Below are positions 25,360 through 33,716 of a stretch of 64,000 nucleotides of DNA, one piece after another. The notes under the pieces are model-generated. The model had not been told where the DNA came from and did not search any database. It saw only the letters and a program-made list of their open reading frames with translations. The stretch comes from CADEDH01 sp050330635 (GTDB taxonomy: Bacteria > Actinomycetota > Acidimicrobiia > Acidimicrobiales > SZUA-35): contig JBHJNQ010000024.1 in the NCBI GenBank assembly GCA_050330635.1, positions 57,759-121,758 of the forward strand, written 5' to 3'. Positions within the stretch are counted from its first letter, which is position 1; every line of letters starts with the position of its first letter. The position numbers and the translations under genes are program-made.

Positions 25360-26385
25360 ATGGTGCCGCTTCCCGATCCCACCGACGGCCAGGTGGTGTC
25401 CGACGCCCTCGGGGGCATGGTGCCCCACTCGTCGGTGCTGCCGGACGTCCTCCCGACCGATCGGCTCCTGGCCAACGGCAGGGCGGTTCCCCCCATCAGG
25501 GCCGAGCTGCGCCGGATCCCCGACCGGCGCAACGCCCTCACCGTGGCCTGGCTGTGGACGGAGACGGTGGGCGTCGTCGCCCTCGCCGCCTGGTTGGCCC
25601 ACCCCCTGGCCTACGTCGCCGCCTTCCTCCTCATGGGCCGGGCGATCGTGCGGTTCAACATCCTCGGCCACGAGGCCGTCCACCGCACCCTGTTCACCGA
25701 CAAGCGCCTCAACGATCTCGTCGGCCGCTACCTGCTCTCCTACCACGCCCTCGTCCCGTTCGAGCTGTACCGGCGGGGCCACCTCGACCACCACCGCGAC
25801 GAGCTGGGCCCGGCCGAACCCGACACCGCCCTCTACGCCAACTTCCCGATCACCCGGTCGTCGCTGCGGCGCAAGCTCATCCGCGACGCCACCGGACAGT
25901 CGGGGTGGAAGATCCTGGCCGGTCTGCTGCGGGGGGTGCGCAACCAGCGGACGCGGCCCGTCGCCGTCCGCATCCTCGGCGCCCAGGCCGTGCTCCTCGC
26001 CGTTGCCGTCGCCGTCGGTCGGCCCGAGTTGTGGCTGTTCCTGTGGTTCCTCCCGTGGCTGACCCTGTGGCGGGTCCTCAACCGGCTGCGGGCCATCGCC
26101 GAGCACGGTGGCATGACCCGCTCCGACGACCGCCGCATGACCACCCACCACGTGCGCCAGGGACCGCTGGCCCGGTTCTGGCTCGTTCCTTACCGGGTGG
26201 GCTGGCACCTGGCCCACCACGTCGACATGGGGGTGCCGTGCCGGAACCTGCCGGCCCTGCACCGCGAACTCGTGGCCTCCGGTTGGGTCACCGAGGGCTA
26301 CGTCTGGCCGAGCTACCGGGCCCTGTGGTCGGCGCTCAGCTCGAGGCCCGAACCGTCGCCCCGAGCCGCCGCCGTGGCGTCCTGA
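25360..26385 (+). CDS. Fatty acid desaturase family protein
   Basis: 341 residues. The three histidine boxes of membrane di-iron desaturases/hydroxylases are present: GHEAVH (103-108), HLDHH (141-145) and HLAHH (283-287). Hydrophobic helices lie near 62-100 and 205-235. It would use oxygen to introduce a double bond or hydroxyl into a lipid acyl chain. The ATG at 25360 follows AGGGTGGTGGG. It converges on rutA-like 26401, and its stop codon lies in a shared hairpin. Confidence 0.87.
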   Translation: MVPLPDPTDGQVVSDALGGMVPHSSVLPDVLPTDRLLANGRAVPPIRAELRRIPDRRNALTVAWLWTETVGVVALAAWLAHPLAYVAAFLLMGRAIVRFNILGHEAVHRTLFTDKRLNDLVGRYLLSYHALVPFELYRRGHLDHHRDELGPAEPDTALYANFPITRSSLRRKLIRDATGQSGWKILAGLLRGVRNQRTRPVAVRILGAQAVLLAVAVAVGRPELWLFLWFLPWLTLWRVLNRLRAIAEHGGMTRSDDRRMTTHHVRQGPLARFWLVPYRVGWHLAHHVDMGVPCRNLPALHRELVASGWVTEGYVWPSYRALWSALSSRPEPSPRAAAVAS

Positions 26386-26407
26386 GCCCGACCGCCGGGC
26401 TCAGGAC
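26379..26407. terminator. Bidirectional terminator-like hairpin carrying both stop codons
   Basis: GTCCTGAGCCCG (26379-26390), a 5-nt loop, and the exact complement (26396-26407). The left arm contains the desaturase TGA (26383-26385); the right arm contains the complement of the RutA-like TGA (26401-26403). The symmetric stem would fold in transcripts from both strands. Confidence 0.7.
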
Positions 26408-27453
26408 GCACGCGACGCAAGCAGGGGCATGACCCGCTCGCCGAACTCGGCGGTGGCCAACGGGTAGTCGTCGAACACGCACATCACGCCCTTCACCCCC
26501 GGGATGGCCCCCACCTCGTCGAGGCGGGCGGCCACGGTGGCGTGACTCCCGACGATGGGACCGATGTTGAGGTTGAAGGCGCCCTTCATCTCGGTGATCT
26601 TCTCCGCCGTGGCCCCCGCGGTGTCGAGGCTGGCCTGCCCGGTCATGAAGGCGATGGCCTCGAGGTCGGCCCCGTCGCGGTAGTGCTGCCACTTCTGCTC
26701 GGCCTCGGCGTCGGTCTCACCCATCGTGATCTGGAACAGCACGTAGACACCGACGTCACGCCCGGCCACCTCGGAGGCGGCCAGGAGTCGGGAGGCGTCG
26801 GATCGCACGACGTCGAAGTCGTCGGTGCCGATGATGAACTGGACGTCGCCTTGTTCGGCGCAGAACTGCATGCCACGATCCGACTGGCCGGCGCAGACGA
26901 GCGGCACCGAACCGTTGCGGGGCGGGGGCGACAAGCGACAGTCGTCCATCTGGAAGTAGTCACCCCGGTGGTTGCTGACGCCCTCGGCCCACAGCTCCCG
27001 CATGATCGACACGTACTCGGTGGCGTAGTCGTAGCGCTTCTCGTAGTACCAGTCGCCGGGCCACAGGTTCATCTGGGCGTACTCCGACTGGTTCCAACCG
27101 GACACGATGTTGATGCCGAACCGGCCGCCGGAGATGTCGTCGATCGTGGCGGCCATGCGGGCCACCATGGCCGGGTGGAGGGTGGGCAGCGCCACCGAGG
27201 CGAACAGCTCGATCTCGGACGTGACGGCGGCGAGGCCGGCCATGAGGGTGAAGGATTCGAGGTTGTGGTCCCAGAACTGGGTGGCACCGCCGAAGCCCCG
27301 CAACTTCACCATCGAGAGCAGGAAGTCGAACCCGGCGGCCTCCGCCCGTTCGGCCACGGTGCGGTTGAGCTCGAAGCTCGGCATGTACTGCGGAGCGTTG
27401 GCTGACATCATCCAGCCGTTGTTGCCGATGGGGATGAAGATGCCGAGATCCAC
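26401..27453 (-). CDS. rutA: Pyrimidine monooxygenase RutA-like, LLM flavin-dependent
   Basis: 350 residues. The start FIPIGNNGWMMS, then APQYMPSFELNR, LRGFGGATQFWDHNLESFT and WPGDWYYEKRYDY are the RutA pattern, which opens the uracil ring between N3 and C4 using FMNH2 and oxygen to give ureidoacrylate peracid. GTG start at 27453 with AGGAGC upstream. It is the third gene of a leftward operon behind an LLM oxidoreductase and an isochorismatase-family hydrolase, which fits pyrimidine ring cleavage. Other Rut genes (C to G) are not in the window. Confidence 0.85.
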   Translation of the reverse strand: MDLGIFIPIGNNGWMMSANAPQYMPSFELNRTVAERAEAAGFDFLLSMVKLRGFGGATQFWDHNLESFTLMAGLAAVTSEIELFASVALPTLHPAMVARMAATIDDISGGRFGINIVSGWNQSEYAQMNLWPGDWYYEKRYDYATEYVSIMRELWAEGVSNHRGDYFQMDDCRLSPPPRNGSVPLVCAGQSDRGMQFCAEQGDVQFIIGTDDFDVVRSDASRLLAASEVAGRDVGVYVLFQITMGETDAEAEQKWQHYRDGADLEAIAFMTGQASLDTAGATAEKITEMKGAFNLNIGPIVGSHATVAARLDEVGAIPGVKGVMCVFDDYPLATAEFGERVMPLLASRAS

Positions 27454-27483
27454 GGGGGCCGCTCCTGGGTCGAGGCGGCGCCG

Positions 27484-28116
27484 TCAGCGCCGCTCGAGTC
27501 GATGGAAGCCAGACAGTACCTCGGCCCGATCGACCACGTCGGCGTACTTGGCGTCGAGGTCGAAGAGGTTGGCCCGGTGGACGTCGGGGTCGCGGTCGCC
27601 GCAGGCGTCGGCCACCACCAGCGGCACGAAGCCGTGCTGGCAGGCGTCGACTGCGGTGGCCCGGACGCAGCCGCTGGTCGACACCCCGCACACGACGACG
27701 GTGTCGATGCTGGCGCTGGTGAGGGTGGCGGCCAACGACGTGGCGAAGAAGGCGGAGGCGTACTGTTTGGTCACCACCACCTCACCGGGGGCGGGGGTGA
27801 GGTCGGGGAGCCAGCGGCCCAGCTCGCCACCCCGATCGAACAGGGCGAGGGCGGCGACCTTGCGGTAAAAGATCCCGCCGTCACCGCCTCCCGGCTCGTA
27901 CTCGACCCGGGTCCACAGCACCGGCACCCTGCCGGCCCGGGCGGCGACGACGAGCTCACGGCAGGCGTCGGCCACGGCCGGTACCCCGGCGTACAACGGC
28001 GAGTGGGGCTCGAAGTAGGCCCGACACATGTCGACGACGACGAGGGCCGGCCGCGCCCCCATGCCCAGCCGACGGTTGAACCCGGCCCGCCGGTAGTCGT
28101 CGGCGACGTCACCCAC
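27484..28116 (-). CDS. Isochorismatase-family amidohydrolase (RutB- or N-carbamoylsarcosine-amidase-like)
   Basis: 210 residues from a GTG with GGAGGGG upstream. The catalytic triad is Asp29 (VVVDM), Lys117 (VTKQYASAF) and Cys150 (GVSTSGCVRAT). The STSGCVRAT form is closest to N-carbamoylsarcosine and maleamate amidases. In context with RutA it may hydrolyse ureidoacrylate, as RutB does; that assignment rests on position. Its start overlaps the upstream LLM gene by 8 bases, and rutA starts 30 bases downstream. Confidence 0.82.
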   Translation of the reverse strand: MGDVADDYRRAGFNRRLGMGARPALVVVDMCRAYFEPHSPLYAGVPAVADACRELVVAARAGRVPVLWTRVEYEPGGGDGGIFYRKVAALALFDRGGELGRWLPDLTPAPGEVVVTKQYASAFFATSLAATLTSASIDTVVVCGVSTSGCVRATAVDACQHGFVPLVVADACGDRDPDVHRANLFDLDAKYADVVDRAEVLSGFHRLERR

Positions 28117-29002
28117 GGTCGTCCCCTCCGGAGGCGGCGACCGACGGGGGGCCGGCCTCCAGGCGTTCCCGGGTCTCGGCCCGGCGGGCCGCCCCGTGCT
28201 GGTCGTCGCCCCACCGGTTCTCGATCCACCACGTCGCACCGGCCGCCGCCAACGGGGTGACCGTCTCGGTGCCGGCGGTGGCATCGTCGGCCGGTGTCTG
28301 ACCCTCGCACACCAGATCGAGGGTCCGCCCCGACGGACCATGCTCGTCGAGCCATGCCCGCATCTCGGCCACCTGCTCCCGGTCGGGCGAGCTGGGGCCG
28401 CCCCGTAGGTTCGGCAGGTAGCCGTCGCCCCTCAGCACCCGCCGCATCGATCGCGGCGCCCCCCACAGCCCCACGATCCACACCGGGGGGCGGGGGCGTT
28501 GCACCGGGTCGGCGGCCCCGGTGAGGGAGGGCCGGTCGAGGTCGACCGTGTGGTGGGTGCCGCGATGGGCCCGGTCACCGGCGAGGAGGGCGTCGATGAT
28601 GGCGAGACCGTCGTCGAGCAGCTCGGCCCGATGCCTTCGATCGGTGGGCTCGCCCGTCTGGCCCAGCTCGTCGTCGACGGCGCCGAGGCCCACCGAGAGG
28701 ATCGCACGCCCGTTCGAGAGCTGGTCGACGGTGGTCAACTGGCTGGCCACCTTCCAAGGCCGCCGCCACGCAAGGGGGGTGAGGAGGGTGCCGAGCCGGA
28801 CCCGTTCGGTGGCCACCGCCATCGCCGCCAGCAACGACCAGGCGTCGACCCCGAACGCCGTCTCCCACACGAAGACCCCGTCCCACCCGGCGTCTTCGGC
28901 CACCCGGGCCAGCTCGAGCTGCTGCGGCGCGGTGCCGCCGGGGAGGACGAAGCCGCAGCGCAGCGGCGGAGGCGAGGCGGGGGGCACAGTCGAATCGCTC
29001 AT
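28109..29002 (-). CDS. LLM class flavin-dependent oxidoreductase
   Basis: 297 residues. The bacterial-luciferase-like TIM barrel is recognisable from CGFVLPGG, AEDAGWDGVFVWE, GTLLTPLAWRRPW and GRAILSVGLG. It uses reduced flavin. The C-terminal 100 residues are short compared with longer LLM enzymes. First gene of the operon with the amidohydrolase and RutA-like enzyme, overlapping the next gene by 8 bases. The ATG at 29002 has AGGTGG upstream. Possible substrates are a pyrimidine or a related N-heterocycle; this is inferred from neighbours. Confidence 0.82.
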   Translation of the reverse strand: MSDSTVPPASPPPLRCGFVLPGGTAPQQLELARVAEDAGWDGVFVWETAFGVDAWSLLAAMAVATERVRLGTLLTPLAWRRPWKVASQLTTVDQLSNGRAILSVGLGAVDDELGQTGEPTDRRHRAELLDDGLAIIDALLAGDRAHRGTHHTVDLDRPSLTGAADPVQRPRPPVWIVGLWGAPRSMRRVLRGDGYLPNLRGGPSSPDREQVAEMRAWLDEHGPSGRTLDLVCEGQTPADDATAGTETVTPLAAAGATWWIENRWGDDQHGAARRAETRERLEAGPPSVAASGGDDRG

Positions 29003-29140
29003 GACACCACCTTGGCACCCGGGCCGGGACCGTACCCGTCACCGGCGATCCCGCCGATCGGGCGCTCCGTCGACCCGGGCCACCCCGTCGAACCGGGCGA
29101 CCCCGGCAACCCCACGGCGGGGTCGATCTAGGGTGGGGCC

Positions 29141-30034
29141 ATGGCTGATCTCCTCCGTTCCCGGCCCCAGGGGCCGGCCGCCCTCCGGGCCCTGCTGGCC
29201 CGCCCCGAGCCGATCCTGCTGCCCGGCTGCTATGACGCACTCGGGGGCCGGCTCATCGAGCAGGTCGGCTTCGACGCCGTCTACATGACCGGGTTCGGCA
29301 CCGCCGCCTCGCTCATCGGCCGGCCCGACGTCGGCCTCCTCGGGTTGGGGGAGATGGTCGACAACGCCCGCCGCATCTGCGCCGCCGTCGACCTGCCGGT
29401 GGTGGCCGATGCCGACACCGGCTACGGCAACCCGCTCAACGTAATCCGTACCGTGCAGGAGTACGAGCGGGCCGGCGTGGCCGGGCTCCACATCGAGGAC
29501 CAGGTCATGCCCAAGCGGTGCGGCCACATGGAGGGCAAGCAGGTCGTGCCCACCGCCGAGATGGTGGCCAAGATCCGGGCCGCCGTTGCCGCCCGCCACG
29601 ACCCCGACCTCGTCCTCATCGCCCGCACCGACGCCCGGGCCCCCCACGGATTCGACGACGCCCTCGACCGGGCCCGCCGTTTCGCCGAGGCCGGGGCCGA
29701 CGTGCTGTTCGTGGAGGCCCTCACCGGCGAGGACGAGATCGAGCGGGTGGCCACGGAGCTCGCCGGCATCCCGCTGGTGTTCAACTGGGCCGAGGGGGGC
29801 AAGACCCCACCCCTCACCCACGACCGGCTGGCCGAGCTGGGCTACCGGATGATCATCATGCCCATCAGCACCCTGCTGGCCGCCACCCGGGCCATGCAGG
29901 AAGTGTTGGCCACCATCAAAGCCTGTGGCACCCCGGTGGAGGCCCTGCCCTCGCTCCCCACGTTCGGGGGATTCACCGACATCATCGGCCTCCCCGAGAT
30001 CGACGAGCTCGGCACCCGCTTCGCCGCCGGCTGA
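29141..30034 (+). CDS. Isocitrate lyase / PEP mutase family protein
   Basis: 297 residues. DADTGYGN (90-97) holds the magnesium-binding aspartates and KRCGH (125-129) the catalytic loop with its cysteine, as in 2-methylisocitrate lyase, oxaloacetate decarboxylase and carboxyphosphonoenolpyruvate mutase. The cysteine in KRCGH points to a lyase and not a phosphonopyruvate mutase. Divergent from the LLM operon. The ATG at 29141 lies after GGTGGGGCC. The next 250 bp carry a decayed copy of its 3' end. Confidence 0.87.
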   Translation: MADLLRSRPQGPAALRALLARPEPILLPGCYDALGGRLIEQVGFDAVYMTGFGTAASLIGRPDVGLLGLGEMVDNARRICAAVDLPVVADADTGYGNPLNVIRTVQEYERAGVAGLHIEDQVMPKRCGHMEGKQVVPTAEMVAKIRAAVAARHDPDLVLIARTDARAPHGFDDALDRARRFAEAGADVLFVEALTGEDEIERVATELAGIPLVFNWAEGGKTPPLTHDRLAELGYRMIIMPISTLLAATRAMQEVLATIKACGTPVEALPSLPTFGGFTDIIGLPEIDELGTRFAAG

Positions 30035-30381
30035 CCCATCGCGTCGCCGCCGGGTGCCCGCAGGTCTCGTAGCTCGGCCGGACCGATCCGGTTGGACGTG
30101 CGCCACGACGTGGTCGTCGACGCCACCGGACCGAACAGGGTCTTCGAACCTCGCAACATCGACTTGTCCGGTTCCCCGGTCGAGGCCCTCCCCACTGCCG
30201 CGTTCGGCAGCCTCAAGGACCTGATCGGCCTCGGCGGCGGCTTCACCGCCGGGTGACGAACCTTGCACCCTTGCCTCGGAGGGCGGCGGAGCGTGTTGCC
30301 ACCTGGCTGGCGTCGGGCGGTGGACGATGCGTCGAACATGTGTTCGTCTCACTGTCACACCTGGTCGTCAAACTTGGGGCC
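30035..30381 (+). pseudogene. Gap containing a decayed duplicate of the lyase-family 3' end
   Basis: No intact gene in these 347 bp. A frame ending in TGA at 30254-30256 reads VEALPTAAFGSLKDLIGL then GGGFTAG, parallel to the real lyase end VEALPSLPTFGGFTDIIGL then TRFAAG. The similarity covers about 26 codons; upstream of that it fades. This looks like the remnant of a second lyase gene or a duplicated 3' end. The rest holds the leader of the DUF222 gene and nothing else I recognise. Confidence 0.45.
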
Positions 30382-31452
30382 ATGGTGATCATGGCGGCGA
30401 GCACAGCAGGACCCTCAGCGAGGCGCACGGTCGACGGCACGGTTGGTTACGGGACTGGTCGGAGGGGAGTGGGTGCGGCGGTCGGGCGGGAGTCGGTCGA
30501 TGATTTGGCGTCGGCGGTGATGCGGTGGGGGGCGTGGGTTTCGGCCCGGTCGGCCGGTGGTGGGTGGTCGGCGGAGACGTTGGCCGGGGCGATGGCGGGG
30601 TGGCGGCGGCTGCAGCGATGTTGCGACGCGGTTGGGCTGGCGCTGGCCGAGGCCGCCGACGGTCTGGCAGCCGCCGGGTCGGGTCCGCCGGCCGACGTGG
30701 CGTTGGCCGCCGAGGGCTCGGTCACCGAGGCGACGGCCCGGGTCGAGGCCGAACGGGCACGAGCGGCGGCGGGGTTCCCCGTGCTTCGAGACGCGGTGGC
30801 CGCCGGCCACGTGGGCGCAGCCAACCTCGACGGGTTGGCTCGCACCCTGGAGGGCTTTACCGCCGACGAGGTGGCGGCGATGCAGGAACGAGACCACGAG
30901 ATGGCCGGCGTGGTCGTCCGGCTCGGTCCGGACAGTTTCCGGCGATGGCTCCACCGGGTCAGGGACCGTATCCGAGCCGATCACGGGTCCGGGGCGGCCG
31001 AACGGGCCCGGCGTGACGCCTTCGTGCGCATCTCCCCCGACCGGGAACGGCGGGGCTACCGGGTCTCGGGTTGGCTGCCCGCCCTCGACGGCGCTGCGGC
31101 ACGAGCGGCGCTCGACAGCGAGTATCGGCGCCTTGTCCGCCCCCATCCGGACACCGACGATCGCAGCCGCCGTGAGCATGCCGGGCGCAACGACGAGCTC
31201 GACGGGACCGACGGGGCCAGCGGGGGCGGGGGGGCGGCCGGATCGTCGTCGGTGAGGACCCCCGATGTCCTGCTCGATCCGGACAGATCGCCCCGCGAGA
31301 TCCCAGGCGGCGGGCCGGAGACGGCACCGATGATCCTGGCCCGTGCGTTCACCGGGCTGTTGATTCGAGGGGCCAACACGACCCCGTCGTTCGCCAACCA
31401 GCGGGTGGGGGTCGAGGTCACCGTCCTGGCCGACGGTCGGCCGGGTGGCCGG

Positions 31453-31545
31453 TCAGGTCACGGCCCGAAGCATCTGCACCTTGGTGCCGCTCGGGTCGAG
31501 CACACCCCGCTCGGGTCGAGCACACCCCGCTGCCACCGGTGGGAC
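31453..31545 (-). pseudogene. Possible VOC-family 3' fragment
   Basis: On the complement, a frame ending in TGA (31453-31455) reads GVLDPSGTKVQMLRAVT, which resembles the last strand of VOC proteins (DPDGN pattern). Upstream codons are interrupted by the 20-bp tandem duplication, which shifts the frame. It lies inside the tail of the truncated DUF222 gene. The motif is short, so the call is tentative. Confidence 0.3.
31489..31528. repeat. 20-bp tandem duplication
   Basis: GCTCGGGTCGAGCACACCCC occurs twice in a row without change, in the non-homologous tail of the DUF222 gene. Its length is not a multiple of three, so it shifts the frame of any older gene through it. Confidence 0.9.
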
Positions 31546-31665
31546 GGCCTCGACAGCAACTTGACAACCGAACAGCCGGCCGCAGCCAGCGCCCCTCGGC
31601 TTCACCCCCCGGTACCGGTCGGTCCCAGGCTTGCCGCCGTCGCTGGACGGGGGTGAACTGTCGCC

Positions 31666-32367
31666 ATGACCGAGCCGCTGACCGACGCCGACCTCGACGC
31701 CCTCCGGGCCCTCGACACCCCCACCGTGTGCAATGCGCTCGAGGTCGTCGCTCCCGACCGGCGGGGTAGCGGCTACACCGTCAACCCCTTCTTCTGCCCC
31801 CGCCCCGAGCTGGCGCCGATCGTGGGCTACGCCCGGACCGGCACGATCCGTTCGATGCAGCCCTCCGACCGCTCGCCGGCCGACGACACCGAGACCCGGC
31901 TCGCCTACTACGAGCACATCGGCCAGGGCGAGGGGCCGACGATCACCGTCATCGAGGACCTCGACGCCGTGCCCGGCTACGGCGCCTGGTGGGGTGAGGT
32001 CAACACCAACATCCACAAAGGACTGGGGTCGCTCGGGGTCATCACCAACGGCAGCATCCGCGACCTCGACGACGCCGCCGAAGGGTTCCAGATGCTGGCC
32101 GGCATGGCCGGGCCGTCCCACGCCTGGGTCCGCATCGTCGAGCACGCCGTCACCGTCACCGTCCATGGCATGACCGTCCGCCCCGGCGATCTGATCCACG
32201 CCGACCGTCACGGGGCGGTCATCGTCCCCGTCGACGTCGCCCGCGACGTGCCCGCCGCCGCCGCCGCCATCGCCGCCGCCGAGGGGCGCATCATCGCCGC
32301 CAGCCAGCAGCCCGGCTTCTCGGCCGCCACCCTCCGGGAGATGCTCGGCGGGCGGACCGGGCACTGA
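31666..32367 (+). CDS. RraA / HMG-aldolase family protein
   Basis: 233 residues. LDTPTVCNALEVV at the start, GSLGVITNGSIRDLDD in the middle and GMTVRPGDLIHADRHGAVIVP near the end are the RraA-like fold, shared by 4-hydroxy-4-methyl-2-oxoglutarate aldolases and RNase E inhibitors. The GSIRD arginine-aspartate pair supports an aldolase/decarboxylase over a regulator. GGGGGTGA precedes the ATG. The MFS gene begins directly after its stop (TGAGTG), so they form an operon; transport and cleavage of a carboxylic acid is a reasonable inference. Confidence 0.82.
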   Translation: MTEPLTDADLDALRALDTPTVCNALEVVAPDRRGSGYTVNPFFCPRPELAPIVGYARTGTIRSMQPSDRSPADDTETRLAYYEHIGQGEGPTITVIEDLDAVPGYGAWWGEVNTNIHKGLGSLGVITNGSIRDLDDAAEGFQMLAGMAGPSHAWVRIVEHAVTVTVHGMTVRPGDLIHADRHGAVIVPVDVARDVPAAAAAIAAAEGRIIAASQQPGFSAATLREMLGGRTGH

Positions 32368-33651
32368 GTGGCCCGAACCCTGACGGCCGCAGTCGAGGCG
32401 GTCAAGCGACTCCAATCCGACGAGCGGTTGCTCGTCATCTGCGGTTCGACGGTGCTCGTCATGGCCGGTCAGGGCGTGGTGGCACCCGTCCTCCCGCTCT
32501 ACGCCGACGGGTTCGGGGTGTCGACCGCAGTCGTCGGTCTCACGTTCACCTCCTTCGGGCTGGCCCGGCTGGCCCTCAACGTGCCGGCGGGGCTGTGGGC
32601 CGACCGCTACGGGCGGAGGTTGCTCCTGATCGGTGGACCGATCGTCACCGCCGTCGGCATGATCGGCTCCGGACTTGCTCCCTCGATCTGGGTGCTCCTG
32701 GCATGGCGGCTGGTGGCCGGCGCCGGGTCGGCCCTCTACATGACGGGCGCCCAGATCTACCTGATCGACATCGCCGCCGAACATCAGCGGGGCCGCTACA
32801 TCGCCACCAACCAGGGGGCGCTGCTGGTCGGGGTCAGCGTCGGGCCGGCGGTCGGTGGCCTCCTCGCCGCCGCCTACGGTTTGCGGGCGCCGTTCATCGT
32901 GGTCGGCATCGGCGCCCTCCTCACCGCCGTCTACGGTGCCCTCCGGTTACCTGAGACCGGCGGCCCCGATGGCGACGACCCGGCCGATCCGATCCCGGCG
33001 TCGGAGGTGTCACGGGCCCGTCGGACGTTCCTCACGTCACCCCAGTTCGTGGCCGTCGGCCTCGTCAGCTTCGCCATCTTCGGCATAAGGGCCGGTTACC
33101 GCCAGACCCTGGTTCCGCTCGTGGGGGCCGATCGGTTCGGCTTCGACACCGGCGACCTGGGCCTGCTGTTCACCGGCCTCGGGATCGTCGGTCTCGTCCT
33201 GATCGGCCCGGCCGGCTGGGTGGCCGACCGGTTCGGCCGGAAACCGGCGATCGTGCCGCCCGGCTACGTCGCCGTGGCCGGGGTGGTGCTGACCGCCCTG
33301 TCCGGCAGCGAGCTCTGGTTCGTGTTCGGACTCGTCCTGTCCGCCGTCGGGACGGGGGTCAGCGGCCCGGCCCCGGCCGCCTTCGTGGCCGACATCGCCC
33401 CCCCGGAACTCCGGGGGTCGGCCATGGGCCTGTACCGCACGTGGGGTGACCTCGGTCTGGTGCTGTCGCCGGTGCTCAGCGGGGCGCTGGCCGACGCCAC
33501 CTCGATACCCACCGCCATGATGGCCAACGCCGCCGTGCTCGCCGCCGCCGTCACCTGGTTCCTCGTCGTGGGACGGGAACCGGCACGGCTGCCGCCCCCG
33601 GCTGAGGGCGAGACTCGTGCGATCCGGGACGAGCCGTCGCCCCCCAGCTAG
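32368..33651 (+). CDS. MFS transporter (12 TM, DHA1-like)
   Basis: 427 residues from a GTG that immediately follows the RraA-like stop. Twelve helices are visible. The loop 2-3 motif NVPAGLWADRYGRRLLL is the conserved MFS motif A; its repeat GPAGWVADRFGRKPAIV lies in the second half. The best likeness is to drug and sugar/acid exporters of the DHA1 group. Tight coupling to the RraA-like gene suggests its substrate is related to that enzyme. Confidence 0.87.
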   Translation: MARTLTAAVEAVKRLQSDERLLVICGSTVLVMAGQGVVAPVLPLYADGFGVSTAVVGLTFTSFGLARLALNVPAGLWADRYGRRLLLIGGPIVTAVGMIGSGLAPSIWVLLAWRLVAGAGSALYMTGAQIYLIDIAAEHQRGRYIATNQGALLVGVSVGPAVGGLLAAAYGLRAPFIVVGIGALLTAVYGALRLPETGGPDGDDPADPIPASEVSRARRTFLTSPQFVAVGLVSFAIFGIRAGYRQTLVPLVGADRFGFDTGDLGLLFTGLGIVGLVLIGPAGWVADRFGRKPAIVPPGYVAVAGVVLTALSGSELWFVFGLVLSAVGTGVSGPAPAAFVADIAPPELRGSAMGLYRTWGDLGLVLSPVLSGALADATSIPTAMMANAAVLAAAVTWFLVVGREPARLPPPAEGETRAIRDEPSPPS

Positions 33652-33659
33652 GGCGTGGA

Positions 33660-33716
33660 GACCGCTCAGCCGGGGCGGGAGACCGCTCAGCCGGGCGGGA
33701 GACCGCTCAGCCGGGA
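33660..33716. repeat. 20-21 bp tandem repeat between convergent genes
   Basis: GACCGCTCAGCCGGGGCGGG plus A (33660-33680), a 20-bp copy (33681-33700) and a 16-bp partial copy. The third unit contains the VanW-gene stop (complement of 33707-33709). Confidence 0.85.

Larger units (their letters stand above)
30382..31656 (+). pseudogene. DUF222 protein lacking its HNH nuclease domain (truncated)
   Basis: Residues about 30-350 match the DUF222 (13E12-repeat) family, with LASAVMRWGAWVSA, GHVGAANLDGLART and the SGWLPALDGAAARAALD core. Members normally end with an HNH endonuclease domain. Here the homologous sequence stops near nt 31440 and about 70 unrelated residues follow, including the 20-bp duplication at 31489-31528. 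No HNH residues are visible. The gene was probably cut by a rearrangement that brought in a piece of an oppositely oriented gene. Start at ATG 30382 or 30391. Confidence 0.65.

Noticed and set aside
31453..32784. Long leftward frame across the RraA-like and MFS genes
   Set aside because: Only the last 30 codons resemble anything (VOC end); the remainder is the shadow of the rightward genes.
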